A stretch of 64,000 nucleotides of DNA from JBHFEI01 sp041928815 (GCF_041928815.1 NZ_JBHFEI010000002.1:1-64000), one strand, 5' to 3'. Positions 33,785 through 43,173 are shown, counted from the stretch's first letter. The notes: generated from the letters alone by a model not told the origin. Translations and numbers: made by a program.

Positions 33785-35766
33785 CCCTCGACCCCATCCA
33801 GGTCTTCCGCACGGAGGCGGTGGAGCTTTTCGAGCAGATCGAAAGCGGCCTGCTCGACCTCCTGCACGACCTCTCCGACCACGACCAGATCGATGCGGTG
33901 TTCCGCGGGCTGCACACGCTGAAGGGCTCGGGGGCGATGTTCGGCTTCGACGCGCTCGCGGCCTTCACCCATCATTGCGAGACGGCCTTCGACCGTGTGC
34001 GCAAGGGCGAGGTGCCGGCGACGAGCGAGCTCGTCGCGGTGGTCCTCGAGGCGCAGGACCACATGCGCGCCCTCGTCGAGACGCCGCATGGTGACCACGA
34101 ACAGGCCGGAAACCGGCTGCTCGCGCGGCTCCATGCCGCCGTCGGCGCAGGGGCTGCGCCCGGCGCCGGGGCGCCGCCGCCCGCATCCGGGCCGCGCAGG
34201 CCGGCCGAGGCGCCCGCCGCCACCGCCTACGACATCCGCTTCCGCCTGCCGGCCAACGCGATGGCCAACGGCACCAATCCGCTCGGCCTTCTCGACGAAC
34301 TCGCCGAGCTCGGCGCCTGCGAGATCCGCGTCGATCTGACCCGGCTGCCGTCGCTCGCCGAACTCGTGCCGACGGACCTTTATCTCGGCTGGCACGTGCA
34401 TCTCGTCACCGATGCGCCGCGCTCGGCGATCGACGACGTCTTCATCTTCGTCATGGACGACATGGAGCTTCAGGTCGAGGCATCCCCGCCGGAGGCCGAG
34501 GCTGAACCCCGCACCGCCGAACAGGCCGCCGAGCCGGTCCGGCGCGAGACCGCCTCCGCGCCGGTGCCGGCCGATGTCAAGCCGGCCAAGGCGGCCGAAA
34601 ACGTCCGCGTTCCGGCCGAGCGCCTGGACGAGCTGATGGACCGGGTCGGCGAGCTCGTCATCGCCCAGTCGCGCCTGTCGCAGCTCGCCCATGCCAGCAT
34701 CGACATCCACCTGCGCAACGTCTCCGAGGATGTCGAGCGCCTCTCCGGCGAGTTGCGCGACACAATGATGGTGCTGAGGATGGTGCCGGTCGGCAGCCTG
34801 TTCGGCCGGTTCCGCCGCCTCGTGCACGATCTCGCCCGCGAGACCGGCAAGTCGATCGAGCTCGTCACCGAGGGCGAGACGACCGAGGTCGACAAGACGG
34901 TGATCGAGCGCCTCTCCGATCCGCTCGTGCATCTGGTGCGCAATGCGATCGACCACGGCCTCGAAACGCCCGCCGAGCGGCGCGCGAGCGGCAAGGGCGA
35001 GACCGGCACGGTGGTGCTTGCCGCCACCCAGTCGGGCGGGGAGGTGATCATCACCATCCGCGACGACGGGCGCGGCATCAACCGCGAACGGGTCCGCGCC
35101 AAGGCGGAAGCCTCCGGCCTGATCCAGCCCGGCGCTGCGCTCGCCGACCAGGACCTCCTGCAGATGATCTTCCAGCCGGGCTTCTCGACGGCGCAGCAGA
35201 TCACCAGCCTTTCCGGCCGCGGCGTCGGCATGGACGTGGTCAAGAAGACGGTCGAGGCGCTGCGCGGCACGATCGACATCGTCAGCCGGCCGGGCGAAGG
35301 CTCGGAGGTGGCGCTGCGCATCCCGCTGACGCTCGCCATCATCGACGGGCTGCTGATCCGTGTCGGCAAGGGCCGCTACGTCATTCCGCTCTCCGCCGTC
35401 GAGGAATGCCTCGAACTGTCGCTCGACGAGGACCTGCGCTCGCGCGGGCGCAGCTTCATCTCGCTGCGCGACAGCCTGATCCCCTACATCCGGCTGCGGG
35501 AGCTGTTTGCCACCGGGACCGAACCCGAACTGCACCAAAAGGTCGTCGTCGTCTCGACCGGCACCGAGCGCGTCGGCCTCGTCGTCGACCAGATCATCGG
35601 CGACCACCAGACGGTGATCAAGTCGATGTCGAAGCTGCATCAGGACGTCGTCACCTTCTCGGGCGCCACCATCCTCGGAGACGGCGGCGTGGCGCTCATC
35701 CTCGATGTCGGCCATCTCGTGGCCGCCGGCCAGAAACAGGAGGCGCATATGCGCGCGGCAGGATGA
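33781..35766 (+). CDS. cheA: Chemotaxis histidine kinase CheA
   Basis: A 661-residue CheA with the standard domain order. The P1/HPt domain has H45 in GLHTLKGSGAMFGF. After a Pro/Ala-rich linker comes a P2-like middle region (YDIRFRLPANAMANGTNPLG), then P3 dimerisation (RLDELMDRVGELVIAQSRLS). The P4 ATPase has HLVRNAIDHGLE (N), DDGRGIN (G1) and GRGVGMDVVKK (G2). The P5 CheW-like domain (LIRVGKGRYVIPLSAVEECL) ends the protein. It passes phosphate to CheY and CheB. Overlaps with cheY and cheW by four bases each show translational coupling. Confidence 0.96.
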   Translation: MTLDPIQVFRTEAVELFEQIESGLLDLLHDLSDHDQIDAVFRGLHTLKGSGAMFGFDALAAFTHHCETAFDRVRKGEVPATSELVAVVLEAQDHMRALVETPHGDHEQAGNRLLARLHAAVGAGAAPGAGAPPPASGPRRPAEAPAATAYDIRFRLPANAMANGTNPLGLLDELAELGACEIRVDLTRLPSLAELVPTDLYLGWHVHLVTDAPRSAIDDVFIFVMDDMELQVEASPPEAEAEPRTAEQAAEPVRRETASAPVPADVKPAKAAENVRVPAERLDELMDRVGELVIAQSRLSQLAHASIDIHLRNVSEDVERLSGELRDTMMVLRMVPVGSLFGRFRRLVHDLARETGKSIELVTEGETTEVDKTVIERLSDPLVHLVRNAIDHGLETPAERRASGKGETGTVVLAATQSGGEVIITIRDDGRGINRERVRAKAEASGLIQPGAALADQDLLQMIFQPGFSTAQQITSLSGRGVGMDVVKKTVEALRGTIDIVSRPGEGSEVALRIPLTLAIIDGLLIRVGKGRYVIPLSAVEECLELSLDEDLRSRGRSFISLRDSLIPYIRLRELFATGTEPELHQKVVVVSTGTERVGLVVDQIIGDHQTVIKSMSKLHQDVVTFSGATILGDGGVALILDVGHLVAAGQKQEAHMRAAG

Positions 35767-36251
35767 ACCAGATCGCCCGGAAACAGGAATTCGACCAGAT
35801 CTGGAACGGTGCCGAGCAACTCGAGGTGCTGATCTTCTGCCTGAACGGCGAAACCTTCGCGCTGGAGGCGACGATCGTGCAGGAGATCCTCGACCTGGTG
35901 CCGGAGACGCGCGTTCCCGGCAGCATGGCCTTCGTCTCCAGCGTCATCAATTTCCGCGGCAAGGTCATCCCGCTCGCCGACATCCGGCTCGCCTTCGGCA
36001 TGCAGCCGGCCGAGGCGACGATCGACAGCCGCATCATCGTGCTCGAGCAGGTGATCGAGGGCGAGGCGACGCTGGTGGGGCTGAAGACCGACAAGGTCAA
36101 CGAGGTCACCACGCTCGCCCGCGCCTCGGGCGAGCCGCCGCCGAGCGTCGGCATGCGCTGGCGCCCGGACTACATCCAGTGCCTGGTCAAGCGTGACAGC
36201 GAATTCATCATCATTCCGAACCTTGGGGAAATCTTCGCCAGGAAATCGTGA
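35763..36251 (+). CDS. cheW: Chemotaxis adaptor CheW
   Basis: A 162-residue CheW-domain protein (LEVLIFCLNGETFALEATIV, VPGSMAFVSSVINFRGKVIP, DIRLAFG). It bridges the receptors and CheA in the signalling array. Its ATG overlaps the cheA stop by four bases. A second, divergent CheW lies at 40491, so each may serve a different receptor or array position. Confidence 0.94.
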   Translation: MNQIARKQEFDQIWNGAEQLEVLIFCLNGETFALEATIVQEILDLVPETRVPGSMAFVSSVINFRGKVIPLADIRLAFGMQPAEATIDSRIIVLEQVIEGEATLVGLKTDKVNEVTTLARASGEPPPSVGMRWRPDYIQCLVKRDSEFIIIPNLGEIFARKS

Positions 36252-36307
36252 GGCCGGGGCGGCCCGCGGATCCCAGATCGAGACATTGACAGAAGTGGAC
36301 TGACACC

Positions 36308-38416
36308 ATGCGACTGGCCATCAAGACGAAACTCATCGCCACCTTCTCCGCCGTGATCCTCCTGTCCGGCGTCAGCATGTATGTGGCTGTGCAAAATCTG
36401 GCCCAGCTCAACGAGACGATGGACAAGGTCGTCAACGGCCGCGCCGCCGCGACGCTCGGTCTCAGCCAGCTGCAGACGCTGGCAACGGACGTGGCGTCGA
36501 ACACGCGGCAGATCATCCTCAGCTCGGATCCGGCGGAGATGGAGGCGATCGGGAAGGCGCTCGCCGCCCGGAACGCCGAGATCCTGGAGAAATCCGATCA
36601 GGTCCGCGCCAAGCTGACGACCGACACCGGCCGGGGCTATCTCGACGCCTTCAAGAAAAAATGGGCCGATTACTGGGCGCGCAACATCGAACTGCAGGGC
36701 ATGACGCTGAAGAACACCGATGTCGAGGCGCTGCGCATCTCGACGACCGACGGCAGCGCGGCCATCGATGCCGCGTCGAAAGTGTCGGACGCGCTTTTCC
36801 TCCAGATGAAGGACGCCGCCGCGCGGGCGGAGCCGGGTGCGCTTGAGAAATTTGCCGAGATCGCAGAGGTCCGCACCGACATCAGCGATTTCTTCCGCCA
36901 GCACCGCAACATCCTGCTCGCCAGCGGCGACCCGGAACGCCAGGCGGTCTGGGTCGAGGACTACAACGCGGCTGGGGCGGACGTCGCCTCCACTCTTGCC
37001 GCCCTGTCCTCGGGGCTCGCCGGCCAGCAGCGCCAGACGGCGGTCGCGCTCGAAAAGGCCTTCGCCGACGTCAAGGATGCAGCCGACCGCTCGAACGCGC
37101 TGTCGATCGAGAAGAGCAACTATTTCGCCAACAAGCTTGCCAACACCGAAATGCGCGCTGCCCGCGAGGAGGCGATGAGCTCGCTCAACGACCTCATCAC
37201 CTTCAACGGCGAGCGGCAGGCGGAAGAACTGCGCGCCTCCGCGGCGGCCTATGACTCGAGCCGTGCCCTGCTGACCGGCCTGCTCGTCGCCTCGACGCTG
37301 ATCGCCATCCTCGCCGCGCTCTGGATCGTGCTGTCGATCGGCAAGGGCCTGCGCAAGGCGAACGAGGCCGTGCGCAGCGTGGCCGAAGGCGACCTGACCC
37401 GCTATGCGACGATCACCACGAAGGACGAGATCGGCGACCTGCTCGGCTATGTCAACACGATGATCGAGCGCCTGCGCGCCGTCGTCGGCGACGCACTCTC
37501 CGCTTCCGACAACGTCTCGTCCGGCAGCCAGGAACTGTCGTCGAGCTCGGAGCAGCTGTCGCAGGGCGCGACAGAGCAGGCGTCTTCGGCCGAGGAAGCC
37601 TCTGCCTCGATGGAGGAGATGGCCGCCAACATCAAGCAGAACGCCGACAATGCCGCCCAGACGGAAAAGATCGCCCGCCAGTCGTCGAAGGACGCCGAGG
37701 CGAGCGGCGAGGCGGTCAGCCGTGCCGTCGGCGCCATGCGCACCATCGCCGAGAAGATCTCGATCGTGCAGGAGATCGCCCGCCAGACCGACCTTCTCGC
37801 GCTGAATGCGGCCGTCGAGGCGGCGCGCGCGGGCGAGCACGGCAAGGGCTTCGCCGTCGTCGCCTCGGAGGTGCGCAAGCTCGCCGAGCGCAGCCAGGCG
37901 GCGGCCGCCGAGATCAGCGCGCTGTCCGGCGACACCGTCAAGGTGGCGACCGAGGCCGGCGAGATGCTGACGCGGCTGGTGCCGGACATCCGCAAGACCG
38001 CCGAACTGATTTCGGAGATCTCTGCGGCCTGCCGCGAGCAGGACATCGGCGCGAGCCAGATCAACGAGGCGATCCAGCAGCTCGACAAGGTGACGCAGCA
38101 GAATGCCGGCGCGTCGGAAGAGATGTCGGCGACCTCGGAGGAACTGGCCGCCCAGGCCGAGGAACTCCAGGCCTCCATCGCCTTCTTCCGGGTCGAGGAT
38201 GCACCCGCTTCCCGTCCGCAGCCGGTGAGAAAATCCGCCGCCCGGCCCGTCGCGTCGGCGAAGCCCGCGGCCCATCGCGCCGCCGCCCCGGCGCGCCGGC
38301 CGGTCGCACCGCAGCACAGCGTCGCCGCCCAGCAGGCCCGCGCCCGCGGCTTCGCCCTCGACATGTCGATGGGCGGACCGGATGCCGACGATGCCGACTT
38401 CCGCGAAAGCGCCTGA
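36308..38416 (+). CDS. Transmembrane methyl-accepting chemotaxis protein (MCP 1)
   Basis: A 702-residue receptor. The first membrane segment is LIATFSAVILLSGVSMYVAV (about 9-28), then a periplasmic helical domain of about 290 residues. The second membrane segment is at about 318-338 (LLVASTLIAILAALWIVL), followed by HAMP and a signalling domain with the tip QTDLLALNAAVEAARAGEHG and GFAVVASEVRKLAERS. The C-terminal extension is Pro/Ala-rich and ends in a 34-residue tail identical to that of MCP 2. Bases 37604-38190 are identical to 39673-40259 in MCP 2. The periplasmic domain is unrelated to that of MCP 2, so the two receptors should sense different cues. Confidence 0.94.
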   Translation: MRLAIKTKLIATFSAVILLSGVSMYVAVQNLAQLNETMDKVVNGRAAATLGLSQLQTLATDVASNTRQIILSSDPAEMEAIGKALAARNAEILEKSDQVRAKLTTDTGRGYLDAFKKKWADYWARNIELQGMTLKNTDVEALRISTTDGSAAIDAASKVSDALFLQMKDAAARAEPGALEKFAEIAEVRTDISDFFRQHRNILLASGDPERQAVWVEDYNAAGADVASTLAALSSGLAGQQRQTAVALEKAFADVKDAADRSNALSIEKSNYFANKLANTEMRAAREEAMSSLNDLITFNGERQAEELRASAAAYDSSRALLTGLLVASTLIAILAALWIVLSIGKGLRKANEAVRSVAEGDLTRYATITTKDEIGDLLGYVNTMIERLRAVVGDALSASDNVSSGSQELSSSSEQLSQGATEQASSAEEASASMEEMAANIKQNADNAAQTEKIARQSSKDAEASGEAVSRAVGAMRTIAEKISIVQEIARQTDLLALNAAVEAARAGEHGKGFAVVASEVRKLAERSQAAAAEISALSGDTVKVATEAGEMLTRLVPDIRKTAELISEISAACREQDIGASQINEAIQQLDKVTQQNAGASEEMSATSEELAAQAEELQASIAFFRVEDAPASRPQPVRKSAARPVASAKPAAHRAAAPARRPVAPQHSVAAQQARARGFALDMSMGGPDADDADFRESA
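37604..38190 (+). repeat. 587-bp exact direct repeat, copy 1 (MCP signalling domain)
   Basis: This stretch is identical base for base to 39673-40259. Just upstream the two genes differ at scattered third codon positions, and immediately downstream they diverge. The sharp edges point to gene conversion between neighbouring receptor genes. Confidence 0.9.
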
Positions 38417-38652
38417 GGCGGTTCAGGCTGGAAAAGGGCGGCGGGGCTCCGGTCCCGCCCGGGCCCGGGACATCCGCCGGGGGCGGGGGATGGCCGGATT
38501 GAGGAATGACCGGCGCATGATCGCGCCGGGCCCGGCTTCCGGGCGATCCTGTCGCAGGCCCGCATGAGCAGGCCGGGCGACATCGCCGAATGCGATACGC
38601 CCGGGGGGCGGCGCTTCAGAATGCATCCTGTCCGATTTGGGGAAACTGGACC

Positions 38653-40488
38653 ATGCGCGTGACCATCAAACTGAAACTTGCCCTGGCCTTCGGGCTCATC
38701 ATCCTGTTTTCCTGCGGCCTGGCGCTGCTGGCGATCAACAATCTTTCGTCCCTCAATACATCCGTTACGTCGATCGTGCAGGGGCCGGCAACGAACCTTC
38801 AGCATTCGTTCGATCTCTCCGATGCGGTCATGCGCTCGATCCGCGCGGAGAAGAATGTCGTCATCAATACCGATGCGACCCAGATCTCGTCATTTGCTCA
38901 GGAAGCACGTACCGAGCGCGCGAAGATCGGCGAGGTTCTATCCAAGCTGGAAAGCAATGCAACGGGCCCTATCCGGGAGCAGACGGACAAGTTTAAGGCC
39001 ATCCTGCCGGAATTCGAGTCCACACAGGAGGCTGTTCTGCGGCTTGGTATCGAGAACACCCCGGACAGCAACCGTCGGGCAGGGGAAATCTCGATGGGGC
39101 AAGGGCGAAAACTGGCGACCGACATGAGCCTGTCGCTGGACGCCATCAATACCTCGGTCACCGACGATCTGCGTGCCACCGATGCGGAGACGAACGACCT
39201 TTATACGAATTCGCTCACCATGCTCTTTTCCGGCCTCGCCGTGATGGCGGTGGTATCGATCGTGATCGCCACATGGATTGCCGTCAGCGTCAACTCGGGG
39301 CTGAAGAAGATCAAGGCGATTGCCGACGCGGTGGCGATCGGCGACCTCGACCAGAATATCGAAATCAGGACCAATGACGAGATCCGCGACGTCGCCAACT
39401 CGGTCGCGGTGATGACCGGCAACCTGCGCAACACCGCCAACATCGCCGACCAGATCGCCAATGGCGACCTGACGGTCTCGCCGAAGCCGCTCTCCGACAA
39501 GGACACGCTCGGCAAGTCGCTCGAAAGCATGGTCGAGCGGCTGCGCGCGATCGTCGCCGACGCGCTTGCCGCCTCCGACAACGTCTCGTCGGGCAGCCAG
39601 GAACTGTCGTCGAGCTCGGAGCAGCTCTCCCAGGGCGCGACCGAGCAGGCCTCGTCCGCCGAGGAAGCCTCCGCCTCGATGGAGGAGATGGCCGCCAACA
39701 TCAAGCAGAACGCCGACAATGCCGCCCAGACGGAAAAGATCGCCCGCCAGTCGTCGAAGGACGCCGAGGCGAGCGGCGAGGCGGTCAGCCGTGCCGTCGG
39801 CGCCATGCGCACCATCGCCGAGAAGATCTCGATCGTGCAGGAGATCGCCCGCCAGACCGACCTTCTCGCGCTGAATGCGGCCGTCGAGGCGGCGCGCGCG
39901 GGCGAGCACGGCAAGGGCTTCGCCGTCGTCGCCTCGGAGGTGCGCAAGCTCGCCGAGCGCAGCCAGGCGGCGGCCGCCGAGATCAGCGCGCTGTCCGGCG
40001 ACACCGTCAAGGTGGCGACCGAGGCCGGCGAGATGCTGACGCGGCTGGTGCCGGACATCCGCAAGACCGCCGAACTGATTTCGGAGATCTCTGCGGCCTG
40101 CCGCGAGCAGGACATCGGCGCGAGCCAGATCAACGAGGCGATCCAGCAGCTCGACAAGGTGACGCAGCAGAATGCCGGCGCGTCGGAAGAGATGTCGGCG
40201 ACCTCGGAGGAACTGGCCGCCCAGGCCGAGGAACTCCAGGCCTCCATCGCCTTCTTCCGCGTCGACCAGACCGGTGCCAAGGCGAAGCCGGCGGTTGCGC
40301 ACAAACCCGTCTTCCGCCCGCAGGCAAAGCCGGTCGCGCGTCCCGCCGCCAGCGCGGCGCCGAAGAAGGTCGCCGCCCCGGCGCAGCACAGCGTCGCGGC
40401 GCAGCAGGCCCGCGCCCGCGGCTTCGCCCTCGACATGTCGATGGGTGGACCGGACGCCGACGACGCCGACTTCCGTGAGAGCGCCTGA
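38653..40488 (+). CDS. Transmembrane methyl-accepting chemotaxis protein (MCP 2)
   Basis: A 611-residue receptor. The first membrane segment is LALAFGLIILFSCGLALLAI (about 8-27). The periplasmic part of about 160 residues is a four-helix-bundle type. The second membrane segment is SGLAVMAVVSIVIATWIAVS (about 192-211). HAMP (GLKKIKAIADAVAIGDLDQN) and the signalling domain follow. The start at 38653 (MRVTIKLKLALAFG) is family-like with GGGGAAA upstream. The signalling domain carries the 587-bp exact repeat, and the C-terminus has the same 34-residue tail as MCP 1 ending DADFRESA. cheW2 follows after two bases. Confidence 0.94.
   Translation: MRVTIKLKLALAFGLIILFSCGLALLAINNLSSLNTSVTSIVQGPATNLQHSFDLSDAVMRSIRAEKNVVINTDATQISSFAQEARTERAKIGEVLSKLESNATGPIREQTDKFKAILPEFESTQEAVLRLGIENTPDSNRRAGEISMGQGRKLATDMSLSLDAINTSVTDDLRATDAETNDLYTNSLTMLFSGLAVMAVVSIVIATWIAVSVNSGLKKIKAIADAVAIGDLDQNIEIRTNDEIRDVANSVAVMTGNLRNTANIADQIANGDLTVSPKPLSDKDTLGKSLESMVERLRAIVADALAASDNVSSGSQELSSSSEQLSQGATEQASSAEEASASMEEMAANIKQNADNAAQTEKIARQSSKDAEASGEAVSRAVGAMRTIAEKISIVQEIARQTDLLALNAAVEAARAGEHGKGFAVVASEVRKLAERSQAAAAEISALSGDTVKVATEAGEMLTRLVPDIRKTAELISEISAACREQDIGASQINEAIQQLDKVTQQNAGASEEMSATSEELAAQAEELQASIAFFRVDQTGAKAKPAVAHKPVFRPQAKPVARPAASAAPKKVAAPAQHSVAAQQARARGFALDMSMGGPDADDADFRESA
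39673..40259 (+). repeat. 587-bp exact direct repeat, copy 2 (MCP signalling domain)
   Basis: Identical to 37604-38190; offset 2069 bases. Recombination between the copies would delete the intervening DNA and fuse the MCP 1 sensor to the MCP 2 tail in frame. Confidence 0.9.
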
Positions 40489-40490
40489 TC

Positions 40491-40985
40491 ATGGCCGGCG
40501 CCTCCTCCGAATCCCAGTTCGTCACCTTCAGCCTCGGTGACGAGGTCTTCGCCCTGCCGGTCTCGGTCGTGCGCGAGATCCTCGACCACGAGGAGGCGTT
40601 CAAGATCCCCCATGGCCCGGATTATCTCCTCGGCCTCCGGGATGTGCGCGGCCAGGGGGTGCCGGTGATCGATCTGCGGCTGAAGCTCGGCATGACCCGC
40701 ACGGTCCGCACGCCGCACACCCGCATTCTCGTCCTCGACGTGCCGATGCGCGAAAGGACGCTGGCGCTCGGCCTCGTCGCCGACAAGGTGTTCGAGGTCA
40801 CGCCCTTCCGCCACGACGAGATCGAGCAGGCGCCGGACATCGGCGCACGCTGGAACTCCGACTATATCGCCGGCGTGGTGCGCCGCAATGGCGGCTTCGT
40901 CGTCATCATCGACCTCGTCCGGCTGTTCTCCGGCGATGCCGGTGCGTTGGGCGGCGCGGCCGGGCGAATGGCGGTTCCCGCCTGA
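40491..40985 (+). CDS. cheW: Chemotaxis adaptor CheW (second copy)
   Basis: A 164-residue CheW-domain protein (FVTFSLGDEVFALPVSVVRE, HGPDYLLGLRDVRGQGVPVI, DLRLKLGM). It starts two bases after the MCP 2 stop, so the two are made together. It is clearly different from CheW at 35763 and has a short C-terminal Gly/Ala extension. It couples receptors to CheA. Confidence 0.93.
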   Translation: MAGASSESQFVTFSLGDEVFALPVSVVREILDHEEAFKIPHGPDYLLGLRDVRGQGVPVIDLRLKLGMTRTVRTPHTRILVLDVPMRERTLALGLVADKVFEVTPFRHDEIEQAPDIGARWNSDYIAGVVRRNGGFVVIIDLVRLFSGDAGALGGAAGRMAVPA

Positions 40986-41044
40986 GGCGAGGCCCGGGCG
41001 CCTGCCGCCCGGGGCATCATGCTGTGACGGCCGACGGTGTCCTC

Positions 41045-41078
41045 GCGCGCAAGCGCCTTCTCGAAGGCGCTTGCGCGC
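41045..41078. repeat. 34-base near-perfect palindrome between cheW and cheR
   Basis: Two 16-base arms, GCGCGCAAGCGCCTTC and GAAGGCGCTTGCGCGC, are exact inverse complements separated by TC. As RNA it would form a very stable hairpin 14 bases before the cheR ribosome-binding site (AAGGAG at 41093). It may attenuate or process the transcript and lower CheR/CheB relative to the upstream proteins. Confidence 0.75.
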
Positions 41079-41106
41079 CGGGCACGGGCGCCAAGGAGAG
41101 TTTTGC

Positions 41107-41958
41107 GTGAGCGCGATGACCAGGACCTCGTCCTTCGAGGACAGGCTGAGTTCGAGGAACTTTGCCCGCCTGTCGAAGTACATCTACGATTACAGCGGCA
41201 TCAAGATGCCGCCGAGCAAGCTGACCATGCTGGAGGGGCGGTTGCGCAAGCGGCTGCGCGCCACCGGCATTGCGACGTTCGACCGCTATTGCGACTTTCT
41301 CTTCCGCGACGGCGGGCTGGAGACGGAATCGATCTACCTGATCGACGCCGTCACGACCAACAAGACGGATTTCTTCCGCGAGCCGAACCATTTCGACTAT
41401 ATGGCTTCCGTCGTGCTGCCGGAACTCGCCAGGGCCGGCCATCGCCGCGTCAGGGCCTGGAGTTCCGCCTGTTCGACCGGCGCGGAACCCTATACGATGG
41501 CCATGGTGCTCGCCGATTTCGCCGAGGCGACGCCCGGCATCGAATTCAAGATCCTGGCAAGCGACCTGTCGACCGAGGTGCTGGAGACCGCCCGTGCCGG
41601 GATCTATCCGCGGGACCTGATCTCGCCCGTCCCCCCGGCGATGCAGGCGAAATACGTGATGACGGCGATCGACCGAAAGCGCCGCGAGGTGCGCATCGTG
41701 CCGTCGCTTCGCGCCCGTATCGGCTTCGCCCGGCTGAACCTGATGGACGCGTCCTACGGCGTCGGCGACCCGATGCACATGATCTTCTGCCGCAACGTGC
41801 TGATCTATTTCGACAAGCAGACGCAGGCGCATGTGCTGTCGCGCCTGTGCGACTGCCTCGCGCCCGGCGGATACCTCTTCATCGGCCATTCGGAATCGGT
41901 GACGGGCATCCCGCTTCCCGTCCGCCAGGTCGCCAACACCATCTTCAGGAAGGTCTGA
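41107..41958 (+). CDS. cheR: Chemotaxis receptor methyltransferase CheR
   Basis: A 283-residue CheR. The N-terminal helical domain has LSKYIYDYSGIKMPPSKLTM and LEGRLRKRLRATG. The SAM-binding domain follows with DAVTTNKTDFFREPNHF, WSSACSTGAEPYTMAM, ASDLSTEVLETARAGIY and FCRNVLIYFD, ending in GGYLFIGHSES. It methylates receptor glutamates to set adaptation. The GTG at 41107 is preferred over ATG 41116 because AAGGAG lies eight bases before it. cheB follows after five bases. Confidence 0.95.
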   Translation: MSAMTRTSSFEDRLSSRNFARLSKYIYDYSGIKMPPSKLTMLEGRLRKRLRATGIATFDRYCDFLFRDGGLETESIYLIDAVTTNKTDFFREPNHFDYMASVVLPELARAGHRRVRAWSSACSTGAEPYTMAMVLADFAEATPGIEFKILASDLSTEVLETARAGIYPRDLISPVPPAMQAKYVMTAIDRKRREVRIVPSLRARIGFARLNLMDASYGVGDPMHMIFCRNVLIYFDKQTQAHVLSRLCDCLAPGGYLFIGHSESVTGIPLPVRQVANTIFRKV

Positions 41959-41963
41959 ACCGC

Positions 41964-43052
41964 ATGGGCAAAAAGATCCGTGTGCTGATCATCGACGACT
42001 CCGCCAGCGTCCGCCAGACGCTGACATCGGTGCTTGCGGCCGATCCGGCGATCGAGGTGATCGGAACGGCGTCTGATCCGTTCATGGCGGCGAAGCGGAT
42101 CCAGGAGGACATTCCCGACGTCATCACCCTCGACGTGGAAATGCCGCGCATGGACGGCATCACCTTCCTGCGCAAGATCATGGCGCAGCGGCCGATCCCG
42201 GTGGTGATGTGCTCGTCGCTGACGGAGGCGGGGTCCGAGACGCTCCTCCAGGCCCTTGAGGCAGGCGCGGTCGACATCATCGTCAAGCCGCGCATCGGTG
42301 CTGCCGACTACCTCGCCGAATCGGGCATGCGCATCTGCGAGGTGGTGAAGAGCGCGGCCCAGGCGCGGATCGGCTCCGGCCGCTCCGCGCGAAGGCCGGT
42401 GGGCGGCGCCTCGCCGCAGGCGAAGCTGACGGCCGACGCGGTGCTGCCGCCGCCGACCGGCAAGGCCATGGCGCGCACGACCGAAATGGTCGTCTGCGTT
42501 GGCGCGTCGACGGGCGGCACCGAGGCGCTGCGGGAAATGCTGGAGCAGCTTCCCGGCAACGCACCCGGCATCGTCATCGTCCAGCACATGCCGGAGAAAT
42601 TCACCGCCGCCTTCGCCCGGCGGCTGAACGGGCTCTGCGAGATGGAGATCAAGGAGGCCGAGGACGGCGACACGGTGCTGCGCGGCCATGTTCTGATCGC
42701 GCCCGGCGACCGCCACATGCTGCTCGAGCGGCAGGGCGCGCGGTATTATGTCTCGGTCAAGTCGGGGCCGCTCGTCTCGCGCCACCGCCCCTCCGTCGAC
42801 GTCCTCTTCCGCTCCGCCGCCCGCTCCGCCGGCGCCAATGCGATGGGCGTGATCATGACCGGGATGGGCGACGACGGCGCGCGCGGCATGGAGGAGATGC
42901 ACCAGGCCGGCGCCCTGACGATCGCGCAGGACGAGGCGAGTTCCGTCGTCTTCGGCATGCCGAAGGAGGCGATCGCGCGCGGCGGCGTCGACAGGATCGT
43001 TCCCCTCGACCAGATCGCGCGCGAGATCCTGGCCCAGGACCGTCGCCGCTGA
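41964..43052 (+). CDS. cheB: Chemotaxis receptor methylesterase/deamidase CheB
   Basis: A 362-residue CheB: receiver with D57 (VITLDVEMPRMDG), a linker of about 50 residues, then the methylesterase domain with catalytic S182 (GASTGGTEAL), H208 (VIVQHMPEKFT) and D304 (TGMGDDGARGM). It removes methyl groups from receptors after phosphorylation by CheA. No cheD gene accompanies it. It is the last gene of the plus-strand che run before parA. Confidence 0.95.
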   Translation: MGKKIRVLIIDDSASVRQTLTSVLAADPAIEVIGTASDPFMAAKRIQEDIPDVITLDVEMPRMDGITFLRKIMAQRPIPVVMCSSLTEAGSETLLQALEAGAVDIIVKPRIGAADYLAESGMRICEVVKSAAQARIGSGRSARRPVGGASPQAKLTADAVLPPPTGKAMARTTEMVVCVGASTGGTEALREMLEQLPGNAPGIVIVQHMPEKFTAAFARRLNGLCEMEIKEAEDGDTVLRGHVLIAPGDRHMLLERQGARYYVSVKSGPLVSRHRPSVDVLFRSAARSAGANAMGVIMTGMGDDGARGMEEMHQAGALTIAQDEASSVVFGMPKEAIARGGVDRIVPLDQIAREILAQDRRR

Positions 43053-43066
43053 ACGGCGTGTCGCGG

Positions 43067-43083
43067 TTAGGCGGTCGTTAACC
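43067..43083 (+). promoter_or_regulatory. Near-match CtrA box upstream of parA
   Basis: TTAG, seven bases, then TTAACC lies in the 121-base gap between cheB and parA. It differs from the CtrA box TTAA-N7-TTAAC at one position. With the perfect box at 31679 it suggests common control of both parts of the locus. Confidence 0.4.
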
Positions 43084-43173
43084 ATAATCGGGGACACTCG
43101 TCGCACCGCGCCATGAATCGAAGGCGCCGGCTCAAGAGCGATGGCAAGGCTCGTCGTTGCGAGGACCCCCGCG

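Noticed and set aside
33493..35748. Frame of 751 codons antisense to cheA
   Set aside because: It is a shadow of cheA; all conserved CheA motifs are on the plus strand.
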